64,000 nt of DNA from positions 133,347-197,346 of the forward strand of contig CAYXTP010000009.1 of NCBI GenBank assembly GCA_964467985.1, read 5' to 3'. Below are positions 8,424 through 17,112 of the stretch, in pieces. The translations under genes were made by a program, and so were the position numbers. Within the stretch, counting starts at the first letter, position 1. Every line of letters begins with the position of its first letter. The stretch comes from GCA-2720975 sp964467985. Lineage in GTDB: Bacteria > Planctomycetota > UBA1135 > GCA-002686595. The notes under the pieces were generated by a model. It did no database searches. It was not told the origin of the DNA and saw nothing but the letters and a program-made list of their open reading frames with translations.

Positions 8424-8710
8424 GAACCGGCCTTGGCCTTGTCGATTTCACCACGCAACCCGCGGCCGACCTTAAAAGCCACGCGCCTGCCAGCTGCAAT
8501 CTGGATCGGGTTGCCCGTGTTCGGATCCCTGCCTGCGCGCGCCTTGGTCGCGCGCACTTCAAAGGTGCCAAAACCCGTCAGGGTCACGGACTCGTCGGCC
8601 TTCAAGCCCTCGCTGATCCCCGAAAGCACCGTGTTCACGAGCAGGCCCGCCTTGAGTTTGGATGTTGGCAGCTCGGCCGCGACATACTGAATGAGTGCAT
8701 TCTTGTTCAC
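8420..8710 (-). CDS. HU family nucleoid DNA-binding protein
   Basis: 96 residues, the normal HU/IHF length. It has the N-terminal helical dimerisation region (MNKNALIQYVAAEL), the conserved GFGTFEVR strand, and the DNA-binding arm RAGRDPNTGNPIQIAAGR with the intercalating proline within NP. The tail (GLRGEIDKAKAGS) is slightly lysine-rich. It binds and bends DNA without strong sequence preference. The start is GTG at 8710 with GGAGGA eight or nine bases upstream, and that SD sits inside a perfect palindrome (8718-8731). Confidence 0.95.
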   Translation of the reverse strand: MNKNALIQYVAAELPTSKLKAGLLVNTVLSGISEGLKADESVTLTGFGTFEVRATKARAGRDPNTGNPIQIAAGRRVAFKVGRGLRGEIDKAKAGS

Positions 8711-8717
8711 AGGGCAG

Positions 8718-8731
8718 GTCCTCCGGAGGAC
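8718..8731 (-). promoter_or_regulatory. Palindrome containing the HU Shine-Dalgarno sequence
   Basis: A perfect 14-bp palindrome (GTCCTCCGGAGGAC) whose GGAGGA is the ribosome-binding site of the HU gene. In mRNA it can fold as a 5-bp stem with a CCGG loop that would sequester the SD. It could also be a protein-binding dyad. The palindrome is seen; regulation is inferred. Confidence 0.4.
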
Positions 8732-8753
8732 TGTGAGAGATCGAGAGGCGCTT

Positions 8754-8780
8754 GGCCGTCCGGTCCTGGACCAGACGGCC
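8754..8780. terminator. 27-nt near-perfect hairpin between GT operon and HU gene
   Basis: GGCCGTC pairs with GACGGCC, and inside it GGTCC pairs with GGACC around a single central T, interrupted only by one C/A mismatch. This is the strongest hairpin I saw in an intergenic stretch. It lies about 245 bp after the end of the glycosyltransferase operon and 44 bp before the HU start on the minus strand. It may therefore be a terminator without a U-tract, a structured 5' leader of the HU transcript, or a dyad operator. Confidence 0.45.
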
Positions 8781-9023
8781 TGTCAGGGGTCTTTGCTATC
8801 AGGCGGGGTGAAGGGCGGCCTGCTCATCCGAGCACTCTGAGAATGGTCGGGACTTCGAAAGCGCACTTCTTGAAAGCACCGGAATTTCAGCACCCATGTG
8901 ATCCATTCCGACACATCAGGGTGGTGCGGTTCACCCCGGAGCGCAACCATTTTGACGATCGTCCAGCCTCTCGGGGCCTTGCAGGGGCATCACGTTCGAC
9001 GGGCTCCACCTCGCCGGCTGGGA

Positions 9024-10304
9024 TCAAGAAGCGCTGGCCCCGACTCTCGGCCCGGCCCCCCGAGGCGCGGCGGACGGGAGGACCCCGGCGTAGAGGTCAA
9101 GAACGCCTCCCCCGGGCTGGCTCGTGGAACGACCGTGCGCGGGAGCTGTGGGGACAAAGTCAAACTGGATCAGGTGCTCAATCCAAACGTCTACCCCGGC
9201 CCCAGAAACAACTGTGACGCCCGCATCCTCCTTCCACTCGGTCAACCCCCCTCGCCCCGCAACCATGACGGGCAGTCCAACGCCGCGGGCTTCACGTGCG
9301 CCTAGTCCATAGACCTCTTCCCAAAGGGAGGGGACGGCCACTGCGTCGAGAGTGGCCAAGACGCGCGGCAAGTCGAGCATCTCGAAAGGGCCGTGCAGAC
9401 GAATACGGGAGTCCGAGCGAGCAAGCGCCTTCAGCGCATCGACGTATTCAGTGTTTCCGTGGTAATCCGCGAGGTGCCCGTGCACATCCAGCACTAGGCC
9501 TGGCACGTTGGCCTGGACCAAGGCTTGGGCCAGTTCCAGTGCACCCTTGCTGGGTTGCACAGCTCCAATGACTCCGAGACGCTTGCCGACAGGCCGACCG
9601 GCGCGCAGGCGCGTCACTTCACGGGCCAGAGTCGTGGCATCCAAGGCATTTGGCACGCAATCAAAGTGCAGGCCCTCGAACCCGGCTCGTCGCATGACTT
9701 GTGCGGCGGCCCTGGAGGGGACGATCAACCGGTGTGCGAGGGTCAGCGCTCGGCGTGCGCGCTCCAGTCGATTGCAAACCTCCTCCGCAGAAGGCACCAG
9801 TCCCGGCCAGGTGTCGGCAATGCACTGGCTGCAAGTGGGGCCGTCGACACGCGTGCAGGTATCTCCGGCAGGCGTGAACATCTGGCCCCGCGGACACAGG
9901 GTCCAGTAGTCGTGCAGAGTCACCACCAGGGCCACTCCCTGCCGTGCAATTTCAGTCAGGGCTCCAAAGCCGAAGCCCGAGAGATGATGGACGTGGACGA
10001 TATCCGGCTGTGTGTGGTCCAACCACTCGCGCACTCGCGCGTCGGCGCGGGGGTCGGAGTCCATGGACTCCAGCGAATTCGGGGCGGAGCCCCGCAGATT
10101 CATGCGTCGCACGCGCACGCCAGCCTGATGCCAGTCCCCCACCGCGTAGGAGGGAGCCTCAGGATCATGGCCCGTACACAGCACCTCCACGCACACGCCA
10201 TGCTCCAGCAGTGACTGAGCCAAACCCAGGGTGTGAGACTCAACGCCGCCACCATCGGGAGCCCAACCGCGGCAGAGAAGCCCGATGGAACGCGGGGTCT
10301 CCAC
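9024..10304 (-). CDS. GT4-family glycosyltransferase (last gene of the Bat-linked operon)
   Basis: 426-residue GT-B glycosyltransferase. The N-terminal acceptor half starts IGLLCRGWAPDGGGVESHT, then the HVHHLSGFGF and LHDYWTLCPRGQM motifs. The C-terminal donor half contains GVIGAVQPSKGALEL and VPSLWEEVYGLGAREARG, the EX7E-type block of GT4. A short Cys cluster (CTRVDGPTCSQC, around residues 145-156) is shared with the adjacent upstream transferase and may bind zinc. The start GTG lies three bases after the stop of that neighbour. The last 35 residues are Ala/Pro/Gly-rich and do not look conserved. Confidence 0.88.
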   Translation of the reverse strand: METPRSIGLLCRGWAPDGGGVESHTLGLAQSLLEHGVCVEVLCTGHDPEAPSYAVGDWHQAGVRVRRMNLRGSAPNSLESMDSDPRADARVREWLDHTQPDIVHVHHLSGFGFGALTEIARQGVALVVTLHDYWTLCPRGQMFTPAGDTCTRVDGPTCSQCIADTWPGLVPSAEEVCNRLERARRALTLAHRLIVPSRAAAQVMRRAGFEGLHFDCVPNALDATTLAREVTRLRAGRPVGKRLGVIGAVQPSKGALELAQALVQANVPGLVLDVHGHLADYHGNTEYVDALKALARSDSRIRLHGPFEMLDLPRVLATLDAVAVPSLWEEVYGLGAREARGVGLPVMVAGRGGLTEWKEDAGVTVVSGAGVDVWIEHLIQFDFVPTAPAHGRSTSQPGGGVLDLYAGVLPSAAPRGAGPRVGASAS

Positions 10305-10307
10305 GGG

Positions 10308-11747
10308 TCAGGCCAACGGCTGAGGAACCGTGCGCGGAGTGGGCGAAAGGGGGAAGCGCTCCGTACGGCCATTGCTCGACGCCGGAGCAGAGGGCCGACG
10401 GCGAGGATGGATTTCGCAGACCCCCAAGCCTCCGTACAAGGACTCGATGGCTTCCAGGTGATCATCGAGCGCCAGGGGTTGTGGCGAGCGATCCGGATCA
10501 CGGAGGGGCGGGTCCAAGATCAGCGCGCGCATGCTGGCGGCCAGGGCTGCTGCATCCCCCGGCGGGAATAGCTGTGCACCACGGCCTTGCTCCACGACTT
10601 CCCGCACACCGGGCACGTCGCTGGCGATGATCGGGACACCTGCGGCGCGGGCTTGGAGCACAGTCAGCGGAGCATTCTCGTCCCAAAGGGACGGCAAGAC
10701 GGCCGCGTCGAGGCCGGCCAGGACTTGCGGAGCGCGCAGGGGTTCAAAGGGACCCTCGATGTGGACCCGGTCCATCAGGTCCTCGCTCCAAATGCTGCGC
10801 ATATAGCGTCCGTTGCGACCCCCTACCTTGTTGCCGTGCACGATCACGTCCCACGCTTCGACGGACTCCGGAAGCCGGTGCTGCAAGATCCGGATGGCGT
10901 CAAAGAGCACGTGCAACCCCTTGTGGGGCAGGAACTGTCCGAGGAAGCCAAAGCGCACCCGATCGGCCTGCATGCGCGCGGGCGCCGAACGGTAAGGAGC
11001 TTCATCGATGGCGTAGGGCACCACGCTCAGCCTTCCCGCGTCGACGCCAGACTCGAGGAACGGGCCGGCCAACGCCTTGGTGGGTGCGACCCATGCGTCG
11101 ACGAAAGTCATCGCGGACCGGACAGCGTCCTGGCGTTGATCGAGGTCCTGCTCGCGCACGACGACTCCCAAGTCCAATCCCAGGCTCGCTGCCTTGGCCA
11201 GACTACGGCCCGCCGCGCGTTTTACCGAACGGGTCAAGGAGTTCCCGTCCCATGGGCCGGGCTCGCGAATGCACTGCGCGCACTTGGCCGGTTGACTGCC
11301 CGAACAAGCGCCGACAGAGGCGTTGAGGCGCTGTCCGCGGTGGCAGAGCAATCCGTAGTCCGTCAGAGTCGCAAGGGTTCGAACCCCGCGCGCCTTGGCA
11401 ATTTCTGGCAAGCGCACAGACAGACCCCACAGCATATGAATGAAGTGCACTACGTCGGGCCGGGTCTCGGACAAGAGGTCGTCAAAGACCTGCTCGATAC
11501 CCTCGTTGCGGTAACTATCACGGAAAGACTTCTTGGGATCTCCGCCGTTGCAAACCTCGACCAAGGTGACTCCGTAGCGCGTACTGCGGTTTGTGGAGTA
11601 GCGCGGGGCACCCGCCCGTCGCTCCGGACAGAACACCGTGACGGCATGGCCCCTCGCGACCAGCCCCGTCGCCAGCTGGTAGGTATAGAACTCCGTGCCC
11701 CACTGCCCGCTGGGTGGAAAGCCGTTGGAGACGAGGAGGATATTCAC
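10308..11747 (-). CDS. GT4-family glycosyltransferase
   Basis: 479 residues. It begins VNILLVSNGFPPSGQWGTE, with the GT-B glycine loop, then has VVHFIHMLWGLS and TDYGLLCHRGQ, and a Cys pair in KCAQC that parallels the cluster in the downstream transferase. The donor half carries RFGFLGQFLPHKGLHVLF and LPSLWDENAPLTVLQARAAG, typical of GT4. The frame opens at a TTG (11801) inside the sulfatase-like gene; the GTG at 11747 fits the start of the fold better. With its neighbour at 9024 it forms a tandem GT4 pair at the end of the operon, so both may build the same glycan. Confidence 0.88.
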   Translation of the reverse strand: MNILLVSNGFPPSGQWGTEFYTYQLATGLVARGHAVTVFCPERRAGAPRYSTNRSTRYGVTLVEVCNGGDPKKSFRDSYRNEGIEQVFDDLLSETRPDVVHFIHMLWGLSVRLPEIAKARGVRTLATLTDYGLLCHRGQRLNASVGACSGSQPAKCAQCIREPGPWDGNSLTRSVKRAAGRSLAKAASLGLDLGVVVREQDLDQRQDAVRSAMTFVDAWVAPTKALAGPFLESGVDAGRLSVVPYAIDEAPYRSAPARMQADRVRFGFLGQFLPHKGLHVLFDAIRILQHRLPESVEAWDVIVHGNKVGGRNGRYMRSIWSEDLMDRVHIEGPFEPLRAPQVLAGLDAAVLPSLWDENAPLTVLQARAAGVPIIASDVPGVREVVEQGRGAQLFPPGDAAALAASMRALILDPPLRDPDRSPQPLALDDHLEAIESLYGGLGVCEIHPRRRPSAPASSNGRTERFPLSPTPRTVPQPLA

Positions 11748-11781
11748 GAGAGCTGGGGTGCGAGTCGGACTCCCGCAGGAA

Positions 11782-13470
11782 TCACTCGGGAGTATCCCCA
11801 ATCAGCCCCTGCGCGCGCAACTCAGCAATCACTTGCGGGCTACGCTTCTCCACGTTCCAGGGCGATGGATGAAGCACCTCGCGAACTCGATCGAGTGCCA
11901 TGTGCCGTTCTTCGCCCAGAGCTCGCAGTCGAGACACATCGGGTCCCAGCGCACTGCGGCCCATGTTTCCTGGCACTGGATCCTCGCTGAAGACCTTTAG
12001 GGCTTCCAGGGCGTCATCGCGATGCGAGTTTGAGTCCCCAAACCAGCTCGCTGACAGTGCTCCAGATCCACCGAAACCCGGCCACTGAATGGAGTAAATG
12101 CGATCCTCTTCGATCGCCGCGAACCCGTAGCGCGCTCCCCCCACCTGAACCTCGGGTCGCCCCGACGGAGCCAAGGGGCCGTGGGACGCGTAGGCCCAAT
12201 CGCGAACGCGATCCTGTTCACCACGCACCAGCGGCAGCAGTGAGTGGCCGTGCACACCGGCAGGGATATCGATCCCGGCCAAGTCCAGGAGCGTCGGCAT
12301 TAGATCCACGCTACTCACCAATTCGGACCGAACGATCCCGGTAGGCAGGCCGACTTCCGGCGCCGGGCGCAGCAGCACCGGTACGTGGAGATCCACGTCC
12401 GAGAAAGTCCCTGAATCGACGATCAAACCCGATTCACCAAACCCGATTCCGAAGCTACCTACGACCAAGACTGAAGTTCGGTCCCAGAAACCGTCACCAG
12501 CCATCCTGTCAAACACCCTGTCCAGTGTCTTGTCGAGTCGACGGCGGATGGCTGCGTCGTAGCGCACCTCGTACTCGGCCAGGGTTCGCAGGGGAAGCGT
12601 GGCGCGCGAGGGAGGCAGGGCGTGAAAGAGGGGCTCGTCCCCGCCAACGGGTGGGTAGTAATCCAATTCCGACCGCAAGCGGAAGGACGTCACTCGCTGG
12701 TCCGCGGCGAGTTCTTCGTCGAGGTAGGGCTCTTCCCACATGGCCTCCAGGTCATTCCAGTGGATGTAGGCCATCCAGTCTTCATGCTCGCCCAAGTTCA
12801 AGAGCCACTGGTAGAAGCGCCGTGTCACGCCGGGCAGGCCGACCTCGCGGGCCTCGTCGGAGCGCGCCCCGCCCACGTCGACGAAGTCCCGAAATCCATC
12901 ATCAAACCCACGCCGCCCACTGATGTGCGCATGGTCCACAAAGGCCGCCGTGCGCCAACCATTCACTAGGAACTCACGCGCCAGGCGAGGAACACTCTCG
13001 GGAATAAACCAGTTGGTAAGGGGAGGCAGGCGCGTACCGTCGCTCAAGATCACATTGGGCCGGCGTGCGACTGCCGGGTCACAGCCCGTGAGCAAGGAAA
13101 CGTGGGACGGGATCAGCTCAGGCGCTACCGACCACGCGTTGTTGAACAAGATGCCTTGTTCTTCAGCTAGGGCCTTGAGCTGCGGGGTGGTGTCCCGATC
13201 GTAGGAACCCAAACTGGTGTGATCGAAACGCAGTGCGTCGACCACAATGACCAGCATGCCGCGACCCCGTGTGGGCGCCATCGGTTGCGCCCCGGGTGCG
13301 GGCGCGGATGGGTCTCCCGGGGCCGGCGCTGCCCCATCCTTCGCACTGACCTCCGGAACCGACTCCGGGGGCGGGCTGCAGGCACCCACCAGGGCCAAAA
13401 GGCTGACGCCAACGAAGAGCCCTTGGCTTAGGGCGGAGAGAATTGGCTGGGCTGGATTCGAAGCGCTCAC
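11782..13470 (-). CDS. Sulfatase-fold lipoprotein lacking the catalytic residues (pseudoenzyme)
   Basis: About 562 residues from GTG 13470. A hydrophobic N-terminus ends in LVGAC, a probable lipobox, followed by a Pro/Ala-rich linker. The alkaline-phosphatase/sulfatase fold is recognisable from VIVVDALRFDH (Asp near 78), the SLLTG block and LHVPVLL. The residue aligned with the formylglycine/nucleophile position is Leu (LIPSHVSLLTG), and the metal-binding SDHGEGFGEHG-type motif reads GSFGIGFGESG, so Asp, His and the second His are all gone. It should be unable to hydrolyse sulfate esters and may instead bind glycan. It lies 47 bp after batE and 34 bp before the GT4 gene, so it belongs to the Bat operon. 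The exact start is uncertain. Confidence 0.8.
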   Translation of the reverse strand: MSASNPAQPILSALSQGLFVGVSLLALVGACSPPPESVPEVSAKDGAAPAPGDPSAPAPGAQPMAPTRGRGMLVIVVDALRFDHTSLGSYDRDTTPQLKALAEEQGILFNNAWSVAPELIPSHVSLLTGCDPAVARRPNVILSDGTRLPPLTNWFIPESVPRLAREFLVNGWRTAAFVDHAHISGRRGFDDGFRDFVDVGGARSDEAREVGLPGVTRRFYQWLLNLGEHEDWMAYIHWNDLEAMWEEPYLDEELAADQRVTSFRLRSELDYYPPVGGDEPLFHALPPSRATLPLRTLAEYEVRYDAAIRRRLDKTLDRVFDRMAGDGFWDRTSVLVVGSFGIGFGESGLIVDSGTFSDVDLHVPVLLRPAPEVGLPTGIVRSELVSSVDLMPTLLDLAGIDIPAGVHGHSLLPLVRGEQDRVRDWAYASHGPLAPSGRPEVQVGGARYGFAAIEEDRIYSIQWPGFGGSGALSASWFGDSNSHRDDALEALKVFSEDPVPGNMGRSALGPDVSRLRALGEERHMALDRVREVLHPSPWNVEKRSPQVIAELRAQGLIGDTPE

Positions 13471-13517
13471 GCAATCAGCATCGACACCCGCACCCAGTGA
13501 GGCAAGGGATTCCGCCG

Positions 13518-14261
13518 CTATCGGACCAAAGAGAACGCATCGTCGCTGCGCACCCACAGACCGCGGCCCTCGGGATCGGCCAGTTTGACCCAATCGGGAA
13601 GCCGATCCAATTCCTGGAGTAGGGCGCCAGCCTCGAATTGAGCCAAGCGCTTGGAGTCCTCAGAAGGCTCCGAGAAACCGGTACAGCCGTCCGAGGATGT
13701 GATCATCCAGGTGCTGTCCGAATCGTGAACCAGGTGCCAGAGCAACGGGGCCGCTGACAAACACACGAGCAACCCCGTACCCAAGAACAATCGACGCCAC
13801 AGGGCGCCGCCGCGTAAAGCCTCTCCCGTCGCGGCGAGTGCCAGCCCTGCAAGAGCGACGGCCACGAGCCATTCCGCTTCGCCGCGGGTCAGGGAAGACA
13901 CCAAGCGCTTGAACGAATCCGCCAAGTCGCCGCGGTCTGCGGGTTCGAGCTCCGCCTCAGCGCGGCAGAACTCCAGGTTCTTCCACAATTCTCCATTGCG
14001 GGGCGTGAAGCCCAAAGCCGAGTGGTACCAAGCGACCGCCTGCACCACTTCGCCCCGTCGATAAGCCGCATTGCCAAGGTTGTAGCACAGGCGCCCACGT
14101 TCCTGAGCGTCGGCCTCTTGCTCAAGAGCTTCGATCCAGAGTGCGTTGGCCGCAGCAGGATCCCCGGCGCGATAAGCCGTCAAGGCCGACTGATTGAGCG
14201 CCTCAGTCGCGTCTTGCACGGGCAAGAGGGCGAGGCCGATGCATGTCAAGAGCAACAACAT
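13518..14261 (-). CDS. batE: BatE-like TPR membrane protein
   Basis: 247 residues. The N-terminal signal (MLLLLTCIGLALLP) is followed by two to three TPR units (ALTAYRAGDPAAANALWIEAL, LCYNLGNAAYRRGE, AVAWYHSALGFTP), two transmembrane helices around residues 130-170, and a C-terminal SH3-like segment (GALLQELDRLPDWVKLADPEGRGLWV). This order is typical of BatE, the TPR component of the Bacteroides aerotolerance system. Its start lies two bases from the BatD stop. It probably works as a periplasmic scaffold with BatB and BatC. Confidence 0.85.
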   Translation of the reverse strand: MLLLLTCIGLALLPVQDATEALNQSALTAYRAGDPAAANALWIEALEQEADAQERGRLCYNLGNAAYRRGEVVQAVAWYHSALGFTPRNGELWKNLEFCRAEAELEPADRGDLADSFKRLVSSLTRGEAEWLVAVALAGLALAATGEALRGGALWRRLFLGTGLLVCLSAAPLLWHLVHDSDSTWMITSSDGCTGFSEPSEDSKRLAQFEAGALLQELDRLPDWVKLADPEGRGLWVRSDDAFSLVR

Positions 14262-14263
14262 GG

Positions 14264-15979
14264 CTAGATCCCCGTGGCGCAGATAGCGCGGGCTAGGTTT
14301 GTGATGCGAGCCCCGTCAATAGGCTGATCCGCGTCAGACCAAGCGCTCGCATCCATGTCGCTGCCGAGTTGGATCCAACGCTTCAATAGGTCCGGGTCCA
14401 GCTGGGTTGAACGTGTAGAACTCCACGTGGTCAAGTCACGGCCCAACCATGCGCCTGCCGGTTCGCCGGATCGGTCCGCCAGGAACTGAGCTAGCGCGGC
14501 ACTCTGATCGCTGGCCGAGTGGGCTGCCTTCAACGCCGGTCGCAACCTACGCAGGGCCGCTCGACGGCGGCGGGCAGTGGGGGCACTGGGGTCGCCACGG
14601 CGGCGGCGCACCCAAGTGCGACTCACAAACCAAAGGCCCATGATGGAAAGCGTCGCTTGGCCCAAGCGGCCTGCACCCAGAGGCGTTGGGTCTGTGCCCG
14701 TGGCGGGTTCGGTGTGTACATCGAAGAGATCGAATTCGTCGCCGGCAAGGGGCAGAGCCCCCAGGGGGTCGCCAACGGCGCGCACACGCACCGCCACTGG
14801 ATCAGTCACCACTCGTTCGAAACTCTCACTCTCGGGTGAGAAGACCCACAAGGGTACGGGTGGGATTTCGGTGATCTTGGAAGTGGTTGGTACAAGATCG
14901 TAGGTCACTCGTCGCTCATCACTGAAGTGATTGTCCTCTACAGCCAACACTCGGAAATCCTCGAAGCCCTCAAGGCGCTTCAAGTCCGGTGCATCGAAGA
15001 ACTCTGTGTTGCCGCGACCGAACCAAGACACGGTGAGGGAAATGGTGCCGCCCTCATCTACATCGCGACGATCCACGCGGCGTTGGGTGGTGAGCTCGCC
15101 CACAGCCCCGGTCCAGTCGAGGGGGCGGCCCTCTTCGGGTATGGGAAGCACTTCGATCTGAAAGGGACTGGCCTGGGCGTGATAGCGCTTGTAGCGACCA
15201 GCCGAAAAGACCGTGGAGCGGCGAAGAACTTCAGAAAACTGGAACGTGGCCGTGTCAAAGTCGAGGGTGCCTGAACGAGTCGCAAGGTATCGACGCGCCA
15301 ACTGAAACACGCGGAATGGCACACCCTGTCTCTGCACGGGATCCAGCTCCGTGATGTCGGCCTCATGGCGATCGTTGACAGGGAAGCGATAGGTCCCACG
15401 TGGGTTGCCCGTCTCGATCTCAAGTACGCCACGGTGTGTGGGCCACCAGGGCAAATACAGGTCCACCTCACCCGAGGTCAGATCGGTGCCAAATCGGATG
15501 TCCAGGTCGAATGGCTCCCCCTCGTAGACCTGAGTGGGTAAGTCCTTGACCTCGATGAAACAATGGGTCGCGCCCTCGAGGTCTTGTATCACGCGCAACG
15601 ACATAGGTTCGTCTGGAGCGCGCAAGTCCTTACCGTCCACCTCCAATCCGATGGGCGGAATTTCGAACTCTCCCGTTCGCGTGGGGCGGATCGTCATGGT
15701 CCACACCATGGTGATGCGAGTGGTGACGCGCCGGCCCTGGAACTCCTGGACTTGAGAGACCTGCGGGCCGGCTAGGGGGCCGAAGATCAAGCCATCCACG
15801 TGATCGGGTGCGTGCACACGTGCGTCACGCGTTCCATCCACGTGAATTTGCAGGCGCAGATCGTCTCCCAATTTGACCAGCGGCCGGGAAAGGCCCACCT
15901 GCACCGAGACTCCTTGCTGCGCGGCGGTGGCCGGCATGAGCATGCTCAAGACGCACAGAATCACTGAGAGTCGACCCAT
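14264..15979 (-). CDS. batD: BatD/oxygen-tolerance family exported protein
   Basis: About 571 residues with a signal peptide ending near ATAAQ. It carries beta-rich domains typical of BatD (VQVGLSRPLVKLGDDLRLQI, then TMVWTMTIRPTRTGEFEIPPI, a recurrent BatD phrase), a single transmembrane segment near residue 450 (LSIMGLWFVSR) and a basic cytoplasmic tail. In the Bat system BatD is the large periplasmic partner of the VWA proteins. A GTG at 15982 and an ATG at 15979 are both possible starts. Either overlaps the BatC stop. Confidence 0.9.
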   Translation of the reverse strand: MGRLSVILCVLSMLMPATAAQQGVSVQVGLSRPLVKLGDDLRLQIHVDGTRDARVHAPDHVDGLIFGPLAGPQVSQVQEFQGRRVTTRITMVWTMTIRPTRTGEFEIPPIGLEVDGKDLRAPDEPMSLRVIQDLEGATHCFIEVKDLPTQVYEGEPFDLDIRFGTDLTSGEVDLYLPWWPTHRGVLEIETGNPRGTYRFPVNDRHEADITELDPVQRQGVPFRVFQLARRYLATRSGTLDFDTATFQFSEVLRRSTVFSAGRYKRYHAQASPFQIEVLPIPEEGRPLDWTGAVGELTTQRRVDRRDVDEGGTISLTVSWFGRGNTEFFDAPDLKRLEGFEDFRVLAVEDNHFSDERRVTYDLVPTTSKITEIPPVPLWVFSPESESFERVVTDPVAVRVRAVGDPLGALPLAGDEFDLFDVHTEPATGTDPTPLGAGRLGQATLSIMGLWFVSRTWVRRRRGDPSAPTARRRRAALRRLRPALKAAHSASDQSAALAQFLADRSGEPAGAWLGRDLTTWSSTRSTQLDPDLLKRWIQLGSDMDASAWSDADQPIDGARITNLARAICATGI

Positions 15980-17112
15980 CACCAGTCCCTCTCCACTTGC
16001 ACGCGCCGACGACGAAGCAACGCTTCGCGCAGACGGTCGCCTTGTTCTTCGTGGTTTTTGAGGATGCGCAACAGGCGCTCGAGTTCTTCCTCGGTCAACT
16101 GCAACTCCTGGGGCTCGGATTCGGATTCGTCTCCTTGGGCATCTTCTTCATTCTTTGGGTCCGCCTCGTTCTCTTCGGGGTCTGTGGGCTCCTGCGAGTC
16201 TTCAGGCTGATCGGATTCCTCCGATTCCTGCTCCGCGCTGGGGTCCTGCTGCGGGTCCTCCTGTTCAGAACCCTGGGGCTCTCCCTCACCCGATTCCTGC
16301 TCAGGGGGGTCTTCTTGCGATTCATCAGGAGGCTGTTGTTCTTGACGTTGCTGTTCGATTTCGTCGAGCTCACGTAGTCGCCGCTGGACCAACTCGACAT
16401 TGGCGCGTGTGTCGGCATGACGCCAGTCCAAGCGCAGGCGCTCCACGAAGTGGGTGCGTGCCTGGGTGTAGGCCTCGCGCGCCAAGAGCAACGGGTCGGG
16501 CGCCTGCTCGGATTGGCCCGTGGCAGGCGGCAGCGGAGGTGCGGGCGCTGCACCCGTGATCTCGGGGATTTGCTGGCGTAGAACCTCGCCCAACATCAGA
16601 TCCAGGGTTCCCATGGCGTAGACCGCAGCACGCCGAACATGGCCCTCTCCAGCGAGGCTGCGGGCTTGCTCTAGATCATCCATGCCCGCGGCCGTGTCGC
16701 CCTTGTACACCAGGATCAAGCCTCGTTGATAACGCACCAAAGCACGATCCTCGTCAGTCAGGCGCTCAAGCCCCAGGCTCTGCATGGCACCATCCACTGG
16801 GGAGAGCACCCGCTGTGTCAGAGAGCCCGCGCCTCCGTCGAGTCCCTCACGCCAACTGGCGTAGGTGTCCGGTACCAGCAACCGGTCGCAGAGGATGAGA
16901 GCCTCGTCCCATTCCTCCGATCCGGCGTGTGCAAGAATCTGCTCCACGCCGGCTGCAAAGGTCCCCTCCCAGGGCTCGGCCAGCTCGGGTTCGGATGCCT
17001 GATCGGGCTGAGCCTGCGAAGTTGCTTGATCCTGCGGGGACACGGGGGCGACAGGATCCTGCGCAAGTGCAATGACGGCGAACAGGGTCGATGTGATCGT
17101 CAGGACATTCAC
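15979..17112 (-). CDS. batC: BatC-like protein with long acidic C-terminal region
   Basis: 377 residues from the GTG at 17112, which overlaps the BatB stop (GTGA). It has a hydrophobic signal segment (VNVLTITSTLFAVIALAQ), a helical TPR-like domain (about 40-230; ALVRYQRGLILVYKGDTAAG), then about 110 residues composed almost wholly of Glu, Gln, Asp, Pro and Ser, and a final basic helix (RLREALLRRRRVQVERDW). The TPR plus acidic low-complexity layout is characteristic of BatC. It sits between BatB and BatD as in other Bat operons. Confidence 0.85.
   Translation of the reverse strand: MNVLTITSTLFAVIALAQDPVAPVSPQDQATSQAQPDQASEPELAEPWEGTFAAGVEQILAHAGSEEWDEALILCDRLLVPDTYASWREGLDGGAGSLTQRVLSPVDGAMQSLGLERLTDEDRALVRYQRGLILVYKGDTAAGMDDLEQARSLAGEGHVRRAAVYAMGTLDLMLGEVLRQQIPEITGAAPAPPLPPATGQSEQAPDPLLLAREAYTQARTHFVERLRLDWRHADTRANVELVQRRLRELDEIEQQRQEQQPPDESQEDPPEQESGEGEPQGSEQEDPQQDPSAEQESEESDQPEDSQEPTDPEENEADPKNEEDAQGDESESEPQELQLTEEELERLLRILKNHEEQGDRLREALLRRRRVQVERDW

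Larger units (their letters stand above)
8711..9023. other. Intergenic region between HU and GT4 gene
   Basis: 313 bp without a credible gene. It holds the SD palindrome and the 27-nt hairpin described separately; the rest (8781-9023) shows no convincing promoter, RNA gene or repeat that I could recognise. Confidence 0.6.

Noticed and set aside
9024..9180. Possible frameshift at the C-terminus of the GT4 gene
   Set aside because: The tail is Ala/Gly/Pro-rich and unlike the core, but neither other frame restores a recognisable GT4 ending, so I left the gene intact.
11340..11400. A GGGTTCGAACCCC stretch resembling a tRNA T-arm
   Set aside because: It is inside the conserved coding sequence of a GT4 gene and no acceptor, D or anticodon arms can be drawn around it.
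6418..11747. Exosortase/PEP-CTERM type exopolysaccharide cluster
   Set aside because: GT4 enzymes resemble those of such clusters, but no EpsH/XrtA exosortase, polymerase, flippase or PEP-CTERM tail is present.
10587..11990. A 467-codon open frame on the plus strand
   Set aside because: Antisense to the GT4 gene and the sulfatase-like gene, with no recognisable motifs; a product of high GC content.
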